Positions 9,445 through 20,939 of a stretch of 64,000 nucleotides of DNA are shown here, one piece after another. The stretch covers positions 10,592,571-10,656,570 of the forward strand of contig NC_045151.1 in the NCBI RefSeq assembly GCF_008831285.2, read 5' to 3'. A model generated the notes under the pieces. That model made no database searches. It saw only the letters and a list, made by a program, of their open reading frames with translations, and was not told the origin of the DNA. The position numbers and the translations under genes are program-made. The number at the start of each line of letters is the position of its first letter. Positions within the stretch are counted from its first letter, which is position 1. The DNA is from Nymphaea colorata (Eukaryota; Streptophyta; Magnoliopsida; Nymphaeales; Nymphaeaceae).

Positions 9445-10215
9445 TGCAGTATGAGCATAAGAACACAGGCAATCCCTTTTCTTATGGCTCTACTGTAAAG
9501 TTAAATTGATCTAATTATGAGATTTGGTCCTGTGTGTTTATGATGTCTATGATTAGACATCAGAAGGAGCATGTTATAGAAAAAAATGAGCCTGTGGTGA
9601 ATAGTGAAAAATATAGTACATGGAAGGAAGATAATAATATTGTCATGCCATGGATCATGAATAGTGTGCAATGATAAATTACCTCTACTATTGCATACTA
9701 TACCTCTGCCAAACAGATGTGGGGCTTTTTGAAACAAATGTACTCTAATGACAAGAATGTTAGCAAGATCTTGCAGATGGAGGAAGAATTACTTAATTTG
9801 TGACAGGGTAATCAAAGTTTTGCTCAGTACTTTGCTTCCATCAAGTCAATCAATGAAAGACTGAAAGCTTTGTGTCCTCCATGTCCCACATGCCACAAGA
9901 CTCATGGTGAACAGTTTATGGTGGCAAAGTTTCTACAGGGGCTTTCTCCTGTATACGCAGTAGTAAAGGCGCAGATGTTGACTGAAGTAGAAATCCCTGA
10001 CCTAGCTGAGGCTTACAACAGACTCAGTCGTCTTGTTGTGACTCTTTCTCAGCCTTCAATTGATGGTCCTGCCTTTGCCTTGGTGGTTTTAGGAGGCCAT
10101 GGGGGTAGTTTCTCTATGGGGAGGGGCACAAACCAAGGGTCAGGAGAAGGTCGTGGGAGATTTTAGTGTACTTAATATGGAAAAATAGCGCATTTGGAAG
10201 ACAAATGTTGGGATA
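9445..10215 (+). pseudogene. Copia-C gag
   Basis: Recognisable gag segments are GNPFSYGSTVKLN, MWGFLKQMYS, AQYFASIKSINERLKAL and CPPCPTCHKTHGEQFMVAKF, then a glycine-rich stretch and a broken zinc knuckle near 10,170-10,210. Internal stop codons (for example in the first motif and before QGNQS) mean no product. The order and spacing match Copia-A gag. Confidence 0.8.
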
Positions 10216-10358
10216 AGCATGGTCGTTCTTCCGCTACATCCCTAGGCAGAGGTGTCGCATCTAAGTAGGACAAGAATTCATTACAGTCTTCTATTGGATC
10301 TGTCCAAGCAGCTTCATCAGTAGTAGAGGGGTCTTCATCTTCTTCCCATCCTAAGACC

Positions 10359-11284
10359 GTGACAATGAATATCAACAAGTCAGAGTATAAGCAGTTCTTA
10401 GCACACAGATCTATTCAGCCATCGGCCTCCATAGTTATGATAGACAACGCTATGTCTGTCAATACTGCTCCACATGATACAGGTACTACGTGGATTATTG
10501 ATTCAAGGGCATCGAGGTACTTTTGTAGTAGACCTTCATTGTTTACCTTGCTCCACACACTACATCAAACTCGTCATGTGATACTTGTAGATGGTAGATG
10601 GTCTCCTTTTATGTGTTATGGAGATGTTAAGATTTCCCAGTCTATGACAATTTCTAATGTGTTATATGCTCCTAAGTTTCCCACTAATCTTTTATCAATC
10701 GGACAATTGACTAATGACTTACATTGTTGTGTTACAATTTTACTCCAGTTTATGTTCATTTCAGGACTTGCAAACTAAGAAGACGATCGGTAGAGGCTAT
10801 GAGAAAGGGGGCATCTACATCCTGTCTGATTTTGTGGGTATTGCAGCCTCCTCAACCTCTTCATTGTCCTCCTCCTTCCAGTGGCATCTCAGACTAGGTC
10901 ATCCATCCGTCTCCAAGCTCCGTCACCTACTTCCTCATCTATCAGTACCAGAGTCATTCCAGTGTGAAGCCTGTCAACTTGACAAGTACACCTGTAGCAG
11001 TTATTCATCAAAGCTTAGTCCATCTAGTTGTGGACTATTTGATCTTCTTCATGTTGATGTGTAGGGTCCTAGCAAAGTTGCTAGTAGGTCTAGATTTCAT
11101 TATTTCTTTGTCATTGTTGATGATTATTCTCGAGTCACTTAGGTTTTCCTTTTGAAAGAAATGTCTAAAGTTATATGTACTCTCAAGAACCTTATTATTG
11201 AAAAAAAGACCTAGTTTAGTATTCTTGTTAAAAGCATTCGCACTGATAACGCTCTTGAGTTCAAGGCATCAAAAACCTTTTGCA
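10359..11284 (+). pseudogene. Copia-C protease and integrase N-terminal part
   Basis: The protease motif reads DSRASRY instead of the canonical DSGAS (about 10,498-10,520), so the active site is damaged. After a frameshift the GAG-pre-integrase region follows (WHLRLGHPSVSKLRHLL, CEACQLDKY, about 10,880-10,990), then the start of the integrase core (DLLHVDV, a stop, VIVDDYSRV, RTDNALEF). It stops at the junction with Gypsy sequence. Confidence 0.8.
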
Positions 11285-13350
11285 ATGTAGAGTGAAAGTT
11301 TGACTCAAGCCAAACACCATTATCCCACTTATGATTTGGAGTTGTACGTTGTAGTGCAGGTTTTGCGTTATTGCCATCATTACTTGATTTCTAAAGAGTT
11401 CGTTTTACACACAGATCATGAAACATTAAAGATTTTACAACACTAAAAGAAGCTTAGTACTCGGCATGTCAAGCAGGTCAATTTGCAACAAGAGTACACA
11501 TTTTCTATCAAACATCAGTCTGGTACGCTTAATAAGGTAACGCACTTAGTAGGAAGAATAGTCTCCATATGACTATGTCATTCAATGTTATTGGCTTGGA
11601 GAGATGTATGCCAGTAACCCAAACTTTTAAGCCTAATATTTCAAACAATCTTTTTTGCATTCACAATGGTTTTCTTTTATGGGGCAATAGATTGTGCATC
11701 TCCAACGTTTCCATGCATTTACAGCTGGTTTCTGAGCTTCATGGGAGAGGATTGTTGAGACATTTTGGACATGATAAGACCCTCGCGCTACTTGAGGAGC
11801 GATCCTACTGGCCCAAGATGTGGAAAGATGTGTTCAAGTTTATCAACTGTTGTTGGTCTACTAGATGGCTAACAGCCAGTGTCGGAACATTGGTTTGTTC
11901 ACCCCTTTACCTATCCCAGACCAGCCTTGGGACTATGTTTTCATGGATTTTGTGACATGACTTCCTAAGACCGCGCGTGGTTTGATTCTATCATAGTTGT
12001 TGTCAATCAGTTTTTCAAGTTGATTGTTGTCACTCCCTGCAAGTGCACCACAGATGCCTCGTTACTCGTTGGTCATATCCTACTACTTGGGGATGTTGCC
12101 CACTTCCATGGTCTACCATGTAACATCACTTCTGACTGCGACACGCGCTTCATGAGTCATTTTTTGAAATTATTGTAGGTTTTGCTTAAGTCCAAGTTGC
12201 AATTTAGTAGTGCCTACCAGCCTCAGACTAACGGTCAGACGGAAGTGGTAAACCACACCCTAGAGAACCTACTTCGTTGCCTAGGAGATCACGTTAAGAT
12301 TGGGGAGTTAGTGTTTCCCCAAGCCAAGTTTGCCTACAACAGTTCGGTAAACCGCTCAACTGGTGTTCTCCTTCTCATGTGGTTGACCTAGCTCCTATGT
12401 CCCCTCCCATTGATGTAGATCATCAAGCCTTAAATGTCGTCACGTACATGTATAACATACATCTGCAAATCAAGCAAAACTACAGGAGAGCTACGAGTCC
12501 TACAAGGCCTATGTTGACCAGGGTAGGCAAGAGGTTACTTTTGAAATAGGAGAGCTTGTCTGGGTATACTTACGTCTAGAGCATTTCCACATTGGTACAT
12601 ATCATAAGCTGAGCCCTCATAAGTACGGCCCCTACCAGGTCCTATAGTGTTTAAGAAATCATACTTACCTCATAGAGCTCTCCGATGATTGGCACATCTC
12701 ACCGATCTTTAATGTGTCCAATTTATATCCCCACCATGATGCCATTGACTCGCCAGAAATTAAGCATCCAGTAGAGGCTACTAATATGTAGGGTACTTCC
12801 TCACAGCCACCAAGCCTACAGCTGCCATCGCGAGTAGATAGGGCAATCAAGATCAAGGATTTTGTTCATGCTCGTTTCGACAAGCAAAGGCTACTCTACA
12901 TACCTACTCCAGGCGAGTCTAGGGCAACTCATCCCATTGTTGATCATCTTCCACCGATCCGAGCACACATCTTCGTCAAGAGCCGAAGACTTCAACCCAG
13001 GGAGATTGACGTATAGTTTAGAGTAGATCGGATCTTATATTCGGATCCATTTAGGCTTATTCGAACTTTGATGTTATTTTTGGGTTTGGATCTTTTTTAG
13101 CTTTTGGACCCAAGATGCAATTTGGCTCTCAGGGTTTGGACTCTTAAAAAGACCTCTTTTCTTTTGTTTAGGGCTAACTATTGATGAAAAAACCCTAATT
13201 CCCCTTTTTTATTGAATTTTCCTTTTTCTCCCATATTTTTTCTTCTGTTCTTGCTTTTTGGTGCTTTCCCCGAGGGGATTAGAGTGAGAAACTATAATCA
13301 CTGCACCACACCCAATAACTAGTTTTTATATTTTCCTAGGTAAATCCCTG
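11285..13350 (+). mobile_element. Ty3/Gypsy 3' half
   Basis: Plus-strand remnant beginning inside RNase H and running through integrase to a possible polypurine tract near 13,000 and the start of a possible 3' LTR (TG at 13,007). The LTR end is not clear; AT-rich sequence continues to about 13,350-13,420 without an obvious boundary. There is no Gypsy gag, protease or reverse transcriptase in the window. Confidence 0.75.
11290..13015 (+). pseudogene. Gypsy RNase H and integrase
   Basis: RNase H motifs are seen first (YPTYDLELYVVV, LHTDHETLK, about 11,315-11,450). Then come the HHCC zinc-binding region (LVSELHGRGLLRHFGHDKT, about 11,725-11,790), a degraded integrase core with TSDCDTRF, and the conserved SSAYQPQTNGQTEVVN block (about 12,205-12,255). 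The C-terminal part (about 12,480-13,015) has GELVWVYLR and a KLSPHKYGPYQVL motif. Several stops and frameshifts break it. Confidence 0.85.
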
Positions 13351-14103
13351 ATTTTATGAAAATCCAAAAAACAACAAAAAGTTTATCTATCATCAGTATA
13401 AGCTGTTGGGTACCAAGTCATGGCCTCAACAATAACAGAAATACTTTGGCTTTGACAACTACTATTTGAGATGGGGACTAACTGAAGGAGCCAACTACCT
13501 AAGACAACCAAATGTTCTTGTTAAGCAATGCTCCTTGACACTGTTGTACTTGATTGAGATCGAATTTTGGTGATTGAAGTTGATAGGCCTTTCCAAGAAT
13601 TAAAAAAAGAGAAATATACAAAAGCAGCCATTTGCCATTAGCAGCTGTACTAGAAATTTATATCCAAGACTTGAACTTTTAGGTTTGGCAAGTCAAGTGC
13701 TAACAATGAAACATTTAGACATGGCACAAATTCTAAATCCAACATGTCAAATCAAGTTCTTCAAAGTTCACAATATTCTTAGTAACACTGAACATTTTGG
13801 GAACAAAGATTACAATAGGTTTGGCCAAATATATTATAAACCCATAAAAAGCATGAGAAAACAGATACGTGAGCAACACACTCAAATGTACAAGCAGCCA
13901 GCCAAATTCACTACAAAGAGAAATTCGTGCTTTGTACAAGTGCCAGGGAATAGGGATTCCTCTAAAAAATGATCCTCACTTTTTTAAAGCCATGAAAAAA
14001 TTATTTTAAAGGAATTTTCTTATGATCCAGAATAGTTACTAACAAGAAGGCAGTTGCAATGATGACACTATCAGCAACTATAATTAATAAAGGCATGAGG
14101 ACC
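13351..14103. other. intronic AT-rich stretch left of the OTU exons
   Basis: I find no gene, element ends or tandem structure here. If the OTU gene is intact, this is the start of its second intron, which then continues through the retrotransposon nest. Confidence 0.4.
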
Positions 14104-15877
14104 TTTCTGACAGCCGCTCATGGTCCAAAGTTGCATCGTCTGCATCAGGGATATCACCATTTACTCGAGGTGTGTGCTGCCAAACAAAATCTATAATTGA
14201 GAAGAGGATACAAGTAGCAGCTCAAAAGGTAAGAAACAACATACAGTACAAAAAAACCATAGAATGTCTTAGGGCACTTAGATGCCAGCAGTTATATTTT
14301 GGAAGGAAGGAAACATTGCAGTTTGGAATTTTGGTGGAAGACAGAGCTTACAAATCAATATTTTCATCAATGCAAAGCAAATAAAAAAATATCCACACAG
14401 GGCACTTAGATGCCAGCAGTTATATTTTGGAAGGAAGGAAACATTGCAGTTTGGAATAATGGTGGAACGCAGAGCTAAAAAATCAATATTTTCATCAATG
14501 CAAAGCAAATAAAAAAAATATCCACATGTTCTTCATACTGTTTCAAAGACACCTTCACATACACAATTTGTCCCCACATGCAAGAGCATTGGGACCTTCG
14601 AAGGTCTGATCTCCAGTCATAATTTTCCATATGCTGCCTAGATGATCTACATGTTCTACTTTCCCTTTGAGGACATTGCCTTTCTAGCTGGTCACCATAA
14701 CTTTTCTTTTTCTATCTTGATGGACCAATGAAAAAGCACATACATATGCATACTTGTGTACATGACTACATGTACATAAAGAACATGTATAACATATGTT
14801 TTTAAGATTAAAAAAACACACTGTTGAAGCGCATCACTAATTAAAAAAATCAAACCATTGGTTTTTTGGTAGTACAAAGCTAACAATTTCCTGCAAAGAC
14901 AAATAACACACAAAAGTTATATAAACATGTCAAGTTGATCTCTTGTTACAAGAAAATAACTTGAATCAGTACAACAGTTACATCCAGACACCAATTAAAC
15001 ATTTTCTGTAGCTTGAACTTTTTCATCAAGCAAGTAGAGAAAAGGCAAGAAAATGTAAAGAAGTTTGGTATTTTCTCAAGCCCTAGGCACCAACTTAGAA
15101 TATTAACTTTTGCCATTAGGACCAATGATTAATTTCAATATTCCAAGAGCAGTTTACTTGAGTAGATGAATGGAACCCTCTCCTTATCCCCACAACCAAC
15201 AAAAAGCGAACTGAAAGTGTTCTCACATAATTTAAGACACAGACAATCATACCCTTTGATCCTTTTTGTGTGAAAATTCAAAAAGAACCAAGTGCAAAAA
15301 TCAATACCCGTCACCAGCCCAAAAAACGTTGTGTGTGCAATGAGAAATTAAACTACATTAATGAAGATGCAGGGAAACCATGATTTATCACATGCTCTTC
15401 TATATTTCTTCCTAACAGAAAGTAGTGTTTTAAAACTCACCGAGTCAGCTCGTTGGCTCAGCTGACTCTGCTTGGCTAGGTTCCCTACCAGGTCAACTCA
15501 GTTAAAGTGACTCGTTTGTGCACAAAAATCAGTGTGACTCGGCAAAGACTCGTTTGACTCCACCAAGTCACAAGTCAAACAAGCAGGTCCCCTCTTCCAC
15601 ATTACAAGTTTGATGAGTTTATGTAATGATAAGGCTGTAAAAACTAAGTAGCACGGTTAAAGCGGTTTCCAGTGTTTTCTCTCTCTCTCTCTCTTTAATA
15701 TTCCTCTTTATCTCTTTTTTTCAGACTTCTCTCTCATTATTACGCCTTTTCTCTTGTCTCTCTCATATTTCAGTCGTTCCTCTCCCTCTCTCTCTCTTTA
15801 ATGCTCCTCTTTCTCTAATTTTTCAGGCTTACCTCTCCTAATTATGGTTTCTCTCTCTATCGGTGTCCCTTTTGCGC

Positions 15878-15912
<35 letters not shown>

Positions 15913-16776
15913 ATGGCTCTCTTTGTTTTCAGCATCCCTCCCTTCATGCAAGTTTACAAACTAACTAACAAAAATAAGCAACAAAAATGGAATATAATTT
16001 AGATAATTAGTTATATGTGGTTTTTCTCTGGCCAAGTCACCAACTTGACCCAGAATCATGAGTCGTGAATGGATGAGTTGAGTCATGAGTCACTGTGTTT
16101 TTTAAGACATTGACAAAAAGTACCCTTGCCTTTGCATATCTGCATATTTATTCGCCTTTTCCTTTCTCATTTGTGCTTGGGTGTGCTCTAGTTGCATGCG
16201 ATAAGATGGATGGAGAGGGGGAGAGATGTGTGTCATATGCAGATGTCTACAATAGTAAGGCATTGTATATTATATCAAATGCCATCGCACTTGCAACATG
16301 TCAAGTCATTTCAAATGTTAATGGTGGCATATATGTATAGCTTCCTGTTGCATTTGTGATGCCCTTATGTGAACTACACATTACACATAAGTTTCTATCA
16401 TAACAAATGTTAGTGGTGTTAATCCCTTCCTTACCCATGGCTTGAGAAAAAAATGATTGTTAGAGGCATTACTTAATTATTCATCATCTTCCATGCTTTA
16501 GGCCATGCTTTTGCTTACAATAAAGTACTGATTAAGTTGGTTATGTAATTTCAACCTGAAGAATAACATGGAAATAAAACACATTACAAGATGAAAGACA
16601 AGGACTCTTACTGGGATAGAATCCAAATGGGACAAACGCTTTCCAAGACTTCCATTGGCTTGTAGATTCCGTTCTGGTAACATATCAATTATTCGTTGAT
16701 CATCCTCAACATCTTGCAAACTGCTAATTGAGCTGGAACTAGAACTTCTCCCAAGATTATCACTTGGTTCACACAT
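14104..16776 (-). CDS. OTU-domain deubiquitinase, first two coding exons only
   Basis: Exon 1 (16612-16776, 55 codons) starts at an ATG and has a serine run followed by an acidic stretch, ending KRLSHLDSIP at a GTAAG donor. Exon 2 (14104-14177, 74 bp) starts after a CAG acceptor with HTPRVNGDIPDADDATLDHE and ends in phase 2 at an AAAG/GT donor. The string P-HTPRVNG-IP-DDATLDHERL directly precedes the OTU cysteine protease domain in plant OTU deubiquitinases of the OTU9-OTU12 type (known of the family). The catalytic exons (the DGNCQFRAL motif and after) should follow to the left but are absent from the 14.1 kb available. The gene therefore has a very large intron full of retrotransposons or has been cut by them. 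An upstream coding exon is possible. Confidence 0.75.
14271..14527. repeat. two-copy tandem repeat, 128 bp
   Basis: Both copies begin AGGGCACTTAGATGCCAGC (14271 and 14399) and end in ATATCCACA. They differ at a few positions only. The repeat lies in the first intron of the OTU gene, about 100 bp from exon 2. Confidence 0.9.
15423..16112. mobile_element. hAT-like non-autonomous element, GAGTCA family, copy 1
   Basis: 690 bp with imperfect inverted ends (TAGTGTTTTAAAACTC at the left, CAATGTCTTAAAAAACAC reading in from the right), followed inside by many GAGTCA/TGACTC motifs. The flanks ACAGAAAG (15415-15422) and ACAAAAAG (16113-16120) form an 8-bp duplication with one mismatch, as expected of hAT transposition. 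The middle is a CT-rich microsatellite region. It lies in an OTU intron. Confidence 0.75.
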
Positions 16777-17930
16777 TTTTCAAATATCAAATACCAAGTA
16801 CATCAGACCATTCTCATGAATAAAGGTGAAAGTATCAGTGGCATTGAATCTCTCCCAAAAGCTGACAAGGATAAAACATAAATGTCTTCGTTTGAGTGCA
16901 TTTTTATCTTAAAAGACATTAAACCTGCGAAGTAAGCTATATACTAGCAAACCAATAAGAAAAGATAATTTTGAGTAGGCAAAGTGATCTTTCATCGAAA
17001 CTGTAACCAAGTAAAAGACACAATTCAGCCAGATCCAGATTTATCGAAACCTATATTATCTGAACAATAAAATAAGAGCCATGATATAAACTGAGCATGA
17101 AAAGTTTGAAATAACAAATTCACAACACTAAGCACAAGAATGGACAAATTCAGACAATCACAGTATCCTTCCATTCAGAATAGCATTCGAGCAGTCTTAG
17201 CAGTGCACAATACAACAATAAGATGAGAAGATAACTTTACAAAAAAAACTCCAGCAAGCCTCTTATATAATTGAAAAGTGGAAGGTGAGCAGAATCACAC
17301 CCCATAGGCTTTCGACTATGAAACATCTAAAATGTACCTTCTGCACAGTTACCTGAACATTATATTATGCATTCAATAATCTCTAACTAAAGACATTGTC
17401 GATATAGTGTATTGATAAGGGTAAAAAGTTGATTGATGTAAAGTCATAGCTGACCTAGAGTATTGATAAGGATCTAAAACTTGCTTGACCCAGTGCATTG
17501 ATAAGAATCTAAAAGTTGCTTGATGTAATGTCATGCCAGATGCACAATAATAAATGTTTAATCATGTGGGAACTTCAATACAGCTAACTGATGCACATTC
17601 TGCTAATTATGAATTACCAATCATCAATTCATGTCAAAGGTGCTAGTATCAAGACCAAAGAAGAGTTAAAGAGAAAAACAGAATTGGAAGAAGGAAAAGG
17701 AAAGAAGATAAAGATGTTGCATATACACATGGCAAAAGGTAAGAAAGAAAAGGGATAGAAGATGTACTGCATTTACATTTGAAATACAAAGACCAAGGAC
17801 ACACTATTCTTTTGAAGTGTATATAACAACATAAGCAGTTAGCTTCCATCACAACAGAAATTTTTGCACTACAGCTGTATGGCGTAACAGGACGGGTTGC
17901 TAGCAGTCTTGTTTGCTAGCATTAGAGGGA
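16777..17930. other. upstream region of the OTU exons, no gene seen
   Basis: AT-rich sequence without convincing coding frames. It could hold the promoter or a 5' untranslated intron of the OTU gene; I see no clear TATA element. Confidence 0.3.
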
Positions 17931-18350
17931 AGCAGGATGAACCGGAGATGGTACTTCTATCTCATTGGCTGGAAGTGCATAATTATGCAGGCTCCCTCTC
18001 CATCTCATTTAACAACCATATCTAAGTGAGGAAGTTGAAAGGAAGGCTTGAGGGAAGACAGAGATGGGAGGCTAGATGGGGAAAAATACAAGATCTTCAA
18101 AATAGAATTCAAATCCACCGTAAATATACTATGCTTGAGACTGGTATGGCGGTGTGTAGAAGTGTTACTCAAAATGTTCAACTTTCCTCTGTATGAGTAG
18201 AGGTCCAATCCTAGCCTCCTGGCTAGTCTTTTGGTTTTTTGATTTCTTGGCTGTTGGTAAGGTCTTTTTGGCTTTGGTTGGGTGGTTTGTGGTCTGATAC
18301 ACTGCATCCCAATTTTTGACTTGTATATATTTCATTTTTATCAATAAAGG
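17930..18350 (+). mobile_element. possible 3' tail of a LINE
   Basis: The stretch from about 18,220 has the T-rich, GTTTGTGGTCTGATAC... composition and terminal TTTTTATCAATAAAGG typical of plant LINE 3' ends. No coding domain is attached, so this rests on composition only. Confidence 0.3.
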
Positions 18351-18417
18351 TGGGGAACACTCCCTGCATGCATATTTTCCCTTGGAAGGAGGCAGGGGCC
18401 ATCCTGACTTGCCAAAA

Positions 18418-18420
<3 letters not shown>

Positions 18421-18463
<43 letters not shown>

Positions 18464-18464
18464 C

Positions 18465-18504
<40 letters not shown>

Positions 18505-18566
18505 GTATGTATATATATATATATGTATATATATATACATATATATATATATGTATGTATATATAA
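18421..18566. repeat. (TA)n microsatellite with CATA interruptions
   Basis: About 145 bp of alternating T and A. Open frames read through it in all directions (tyrosine-isoleucine runs) are artefacts. Confidence 0.95.
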
Positions 18567-18895
18567 TGTAAATAACTCTCCACCTCCTTTCAAATTGAAT
18601 TTTACATATGTATCTATGCACACCAGACTGGAAATTCTCGCTCTGCCACTGTTCATAAGTGTGTACTTTTTATATGCTTTATACGATTTTGTATATGATA
18701 CCTTTCGTGTTATTTCTGTTTTTTTTTCTTTCATTTTCTATTTGTATTCTTTTATTGTTCCTTCCAAGTTTCTGCTCTTCTGACCATTGAATAGTTTCCA
18801 AGAAGCTATAAAACACAGGTGCGTTTTGCAGACTAACGTGTCTGTGTTGACTCGAACCGACATGGGTTCAGGTGCGGACATGCTAACGACATAGC

Positions 18896-19508
18896 ATGGA
18901 CATAACGATCCGCCGCATCCAACTCCTGGACCATGTCGGGCCTGCGTCCGCCTGCGTGCTGGGCACTGTCAACGATGACCAGCTAGGCTTCTTCCCCACT
19001 CAAAATTTTCATGTTTCCCTCCGCCTTGCCCCTGACTCCTTTCCCTCTCCCTCCTCCTTTTCGTGTCCCCCTTTCCGCCTGTTTACACCACTACGGCGTC
19101 GCCTTCCTTACCTCCTGCAGATCTTCTTTCTTGCCAGTGGACCCTTACTGCATTGTGCTCCGTCCCAGTGGCAGGTGCTGCAGCTTCTTCCGGAGTCAGG
19201 TAAACCCCCAAACTCCTTAGTGCCTTCTGCCGTCACCTACTCCTTATGCTCCATTGTTCCATTCAGCCGAGCCGTTACATCCTCTAGTGACAGCTGCTGC
19301 AGCTTCTTCCAGCATAAGGTAATCCATGGCTTCTACTCTTCACTACCGTCCACCCACCATATCTGCTCATATTCATGTTTCCTTTTCATTTCTCACTTTT
19401 CAGACGTAATGGCTGACAAGGGAAAGGCAATTTCAAGTGCTTCTATGTTAGAAACTTCTAGCAGTAGTGTCAATATTGATTCAAGTGAAACCACATATCA
19501 GTCTCAAC
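18896..19508 (+). pseudogene. unrecognised coding-like segment interrupted by a hAT-type MITE
   Basis: An open frame leads to a segment MADKGKAISSASMLETSSSS (from about 19,409) that looks like the N-terminus of a low-complexity plant protein. The frame is cut by the element at 19,509-20,200 and, once the element and one 8-bp duplication are ignored, resumes at 20,201 to a stop near 20,330 with WRVISKGKKTPGG and a final IPSNLDDIDELNQ. The WRxxSKxxKTPGG part resembles the region after BED fingers in hAT transposases, and an internally deleted hAT is possible, but I cannot confirm this. The upstream 170 codons look like untranslated or intronic sequence. Confidence 0.35.
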
Positions 19509-20200
19509 CAATGTTGTAAAAAGTGTATCGTAAGCCGTATCGTTTTGGCTTTAAGATACACCGTATCGTAACGTGTATCATAACTGTATCGTAAACTTAA
19601 AAAAAAAATAAATTAAATCAGAAAAATTGAAAAAAAATCAAAATCAGTAAAAAATGAGTAAAAATCAAGAATAATATGTTCTTCATAAAAAACATGTTTT
19701 ACGGAATGATAGACTTATTATTGCTATAAAATTATGCCTTCATCATTCATAAACAATCCAAAACTTTCAATCTACAGTAAAAAACTAAAAATATATGAAT
19801 ATATGGTAAAAACAAGAGATTTCATACCTTACAGAGAAGAAATAAAAAAAACCCATTTTCTCCCAGCGAAAATCAACCACCCACGCACAAATCTACAGTT
19901 GAATCGGTGATTTTACGGTGAAAATCACTGATTTCACGGTGGAAATGGATGATTTCTCTCCAAGGCAGCACTATCTCAACGTTAGAAATGAAGAATGGCA
20001 GCGTTTTTACAAAAAGAAGTCGAAAAAGTAGACGCCGGGCCCCCTTTTTTGTAATAAGTCCGCATCGTATCATACGGGGTCTGCATCGCACAATACGTGT
20101 AATACAAGAACGATACACTCCCCATTTACGATACGGGGGATGTATCATATCGTAAATACTAAACGATACGGGTCCATATCGTACGATACGTACAACACTG
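19509..20200. mobile_element. hAT-type MITE, GTATCG family
   Basis: 692 bp with inverted ends CAATGTTGTA (left) and CAGTGTTGTA (reading in from the right), followed by repeated GTATCGTA motifs on both sides. An exact 8-bp target duplication GTCTCAAC is at 19501-19508 and 20201-20208. No transposase is encoded. Confidence 0.9.
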
Positions 20201-20331
20201 GTCTCAACCACTTTGGAGAGTTATATCAAAAGGAAAAAAAACTCCCGGTGGTTTGAATACTTCTAATATGGGCTTTTTGGAGCCGGTGATTCCTTCCAAT
20301 TTGGATGACATTGATGAATTAAATCAATGAC
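20201..20331 (+). pseudogene. remainder of the interrupted coding-like segment
   Basis: Continues the frame of 18,896-19,508 after the MITE and ends at TGA near 20,330. See that entry. Confidence 0.35.
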
Positions 20332-20512
20332 AACACATTTGTTGGAAGAAATAGAATTTCGTATTTGTTTACTTTGTTAAATTTTAGAACAATGTATTCA
20401 ATTGTGAGAACAAACTTGACTTGAATTGATGAATCATGATTGAAATGGTGAATGATACATTTTTAGTTTGTTTAAAATCTTCATGAATGTAGTTTTTAAC
20501 ATTATTTCATGT

Positions 20513-20524
<12 letters not shown>

Positions 20525-20568
<44 letters not shown>
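20525..20568. repeat. (TA)n microsatellite
   Basis: About 44 bp of AT repeat. It was the target of the adjacent MITE, whose duplication is ATATATAT. Confidence 0.9.
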
Positions 20569-20570
<2 letters not shown>

Positions 20571-20939
20571 TAGTCACAAATAACGTCTCGGAGTTTTAAA
20601 CGACGAGGTTTTTCTTAAGTATAATACGACGAGCTTGAAAAAAATAGAAAAATATGGTAAATTTTAAAAAACTAAAAATGGGAGAAAAATAAAATAAGTG
20701 AGAAACTTATAACACAAACATCAGAAAATAAGTAGATATGCAACAAATAAAAAATAGAAAATGAAAAAAAAAACTGTTTGACTTTGACATTAAAAATTTG
20801 AAAAAAATTAAAAAATTAAAAACTGAAAAAACACGTTTTTTTGTAACGTTTTTTTAAAAAAAAACGAGTTTTTTTTAAGTTTTTTAAACATTTAGGTTAA
20901 TTTATCACATTTAACAAAAACGTGTTTTTTGTGACTATG
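20569..20939. mobile_element. hAT-type MITE, CATAGTCAC family, copy A
   Basis: 371 bp with terminal inverted repeats CATAGTCACAAA at both ends and an 8-bp flank ATATATAT on both sides (20561-20568, 20940-20947), although the AT repeat makes this duplication less telling. It shares internal sequence, in the opposite direction, with copy B at 38,472-38,805. Confidence 0.85.

Larger units (their letters stand above)
8646..11284 (+). mobile_element. Copia-C: decayed Ty1/Copia 5' half
   Basis: Plus-strand element with an LTR remnant (to 8745), primer site (8746-8757), leader, gag, protease and the first part of integrase. Stop codons and frameshifts are frequent. Its gag and integrase are close to those of Copia-A, so the two belong to one family inserted in opposite directions. 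The element ends abruptly inside integrase at about 11,284, where Ty3/Gypsy sequence begins. Confidence 0.85.

Noticed and set aside
14178-14512. Repeated similar frames on both strands near 14,280-14,510
   Set aside because: They arise from the 128-bp tandem repeat in an intron; no protein support.
18165-18783. Long open frames on both strands with tyrosine-isoleucine runs
   Set aside because: They are translations of a (TA)n microsatellite and are open only because the repeat lacks stops.
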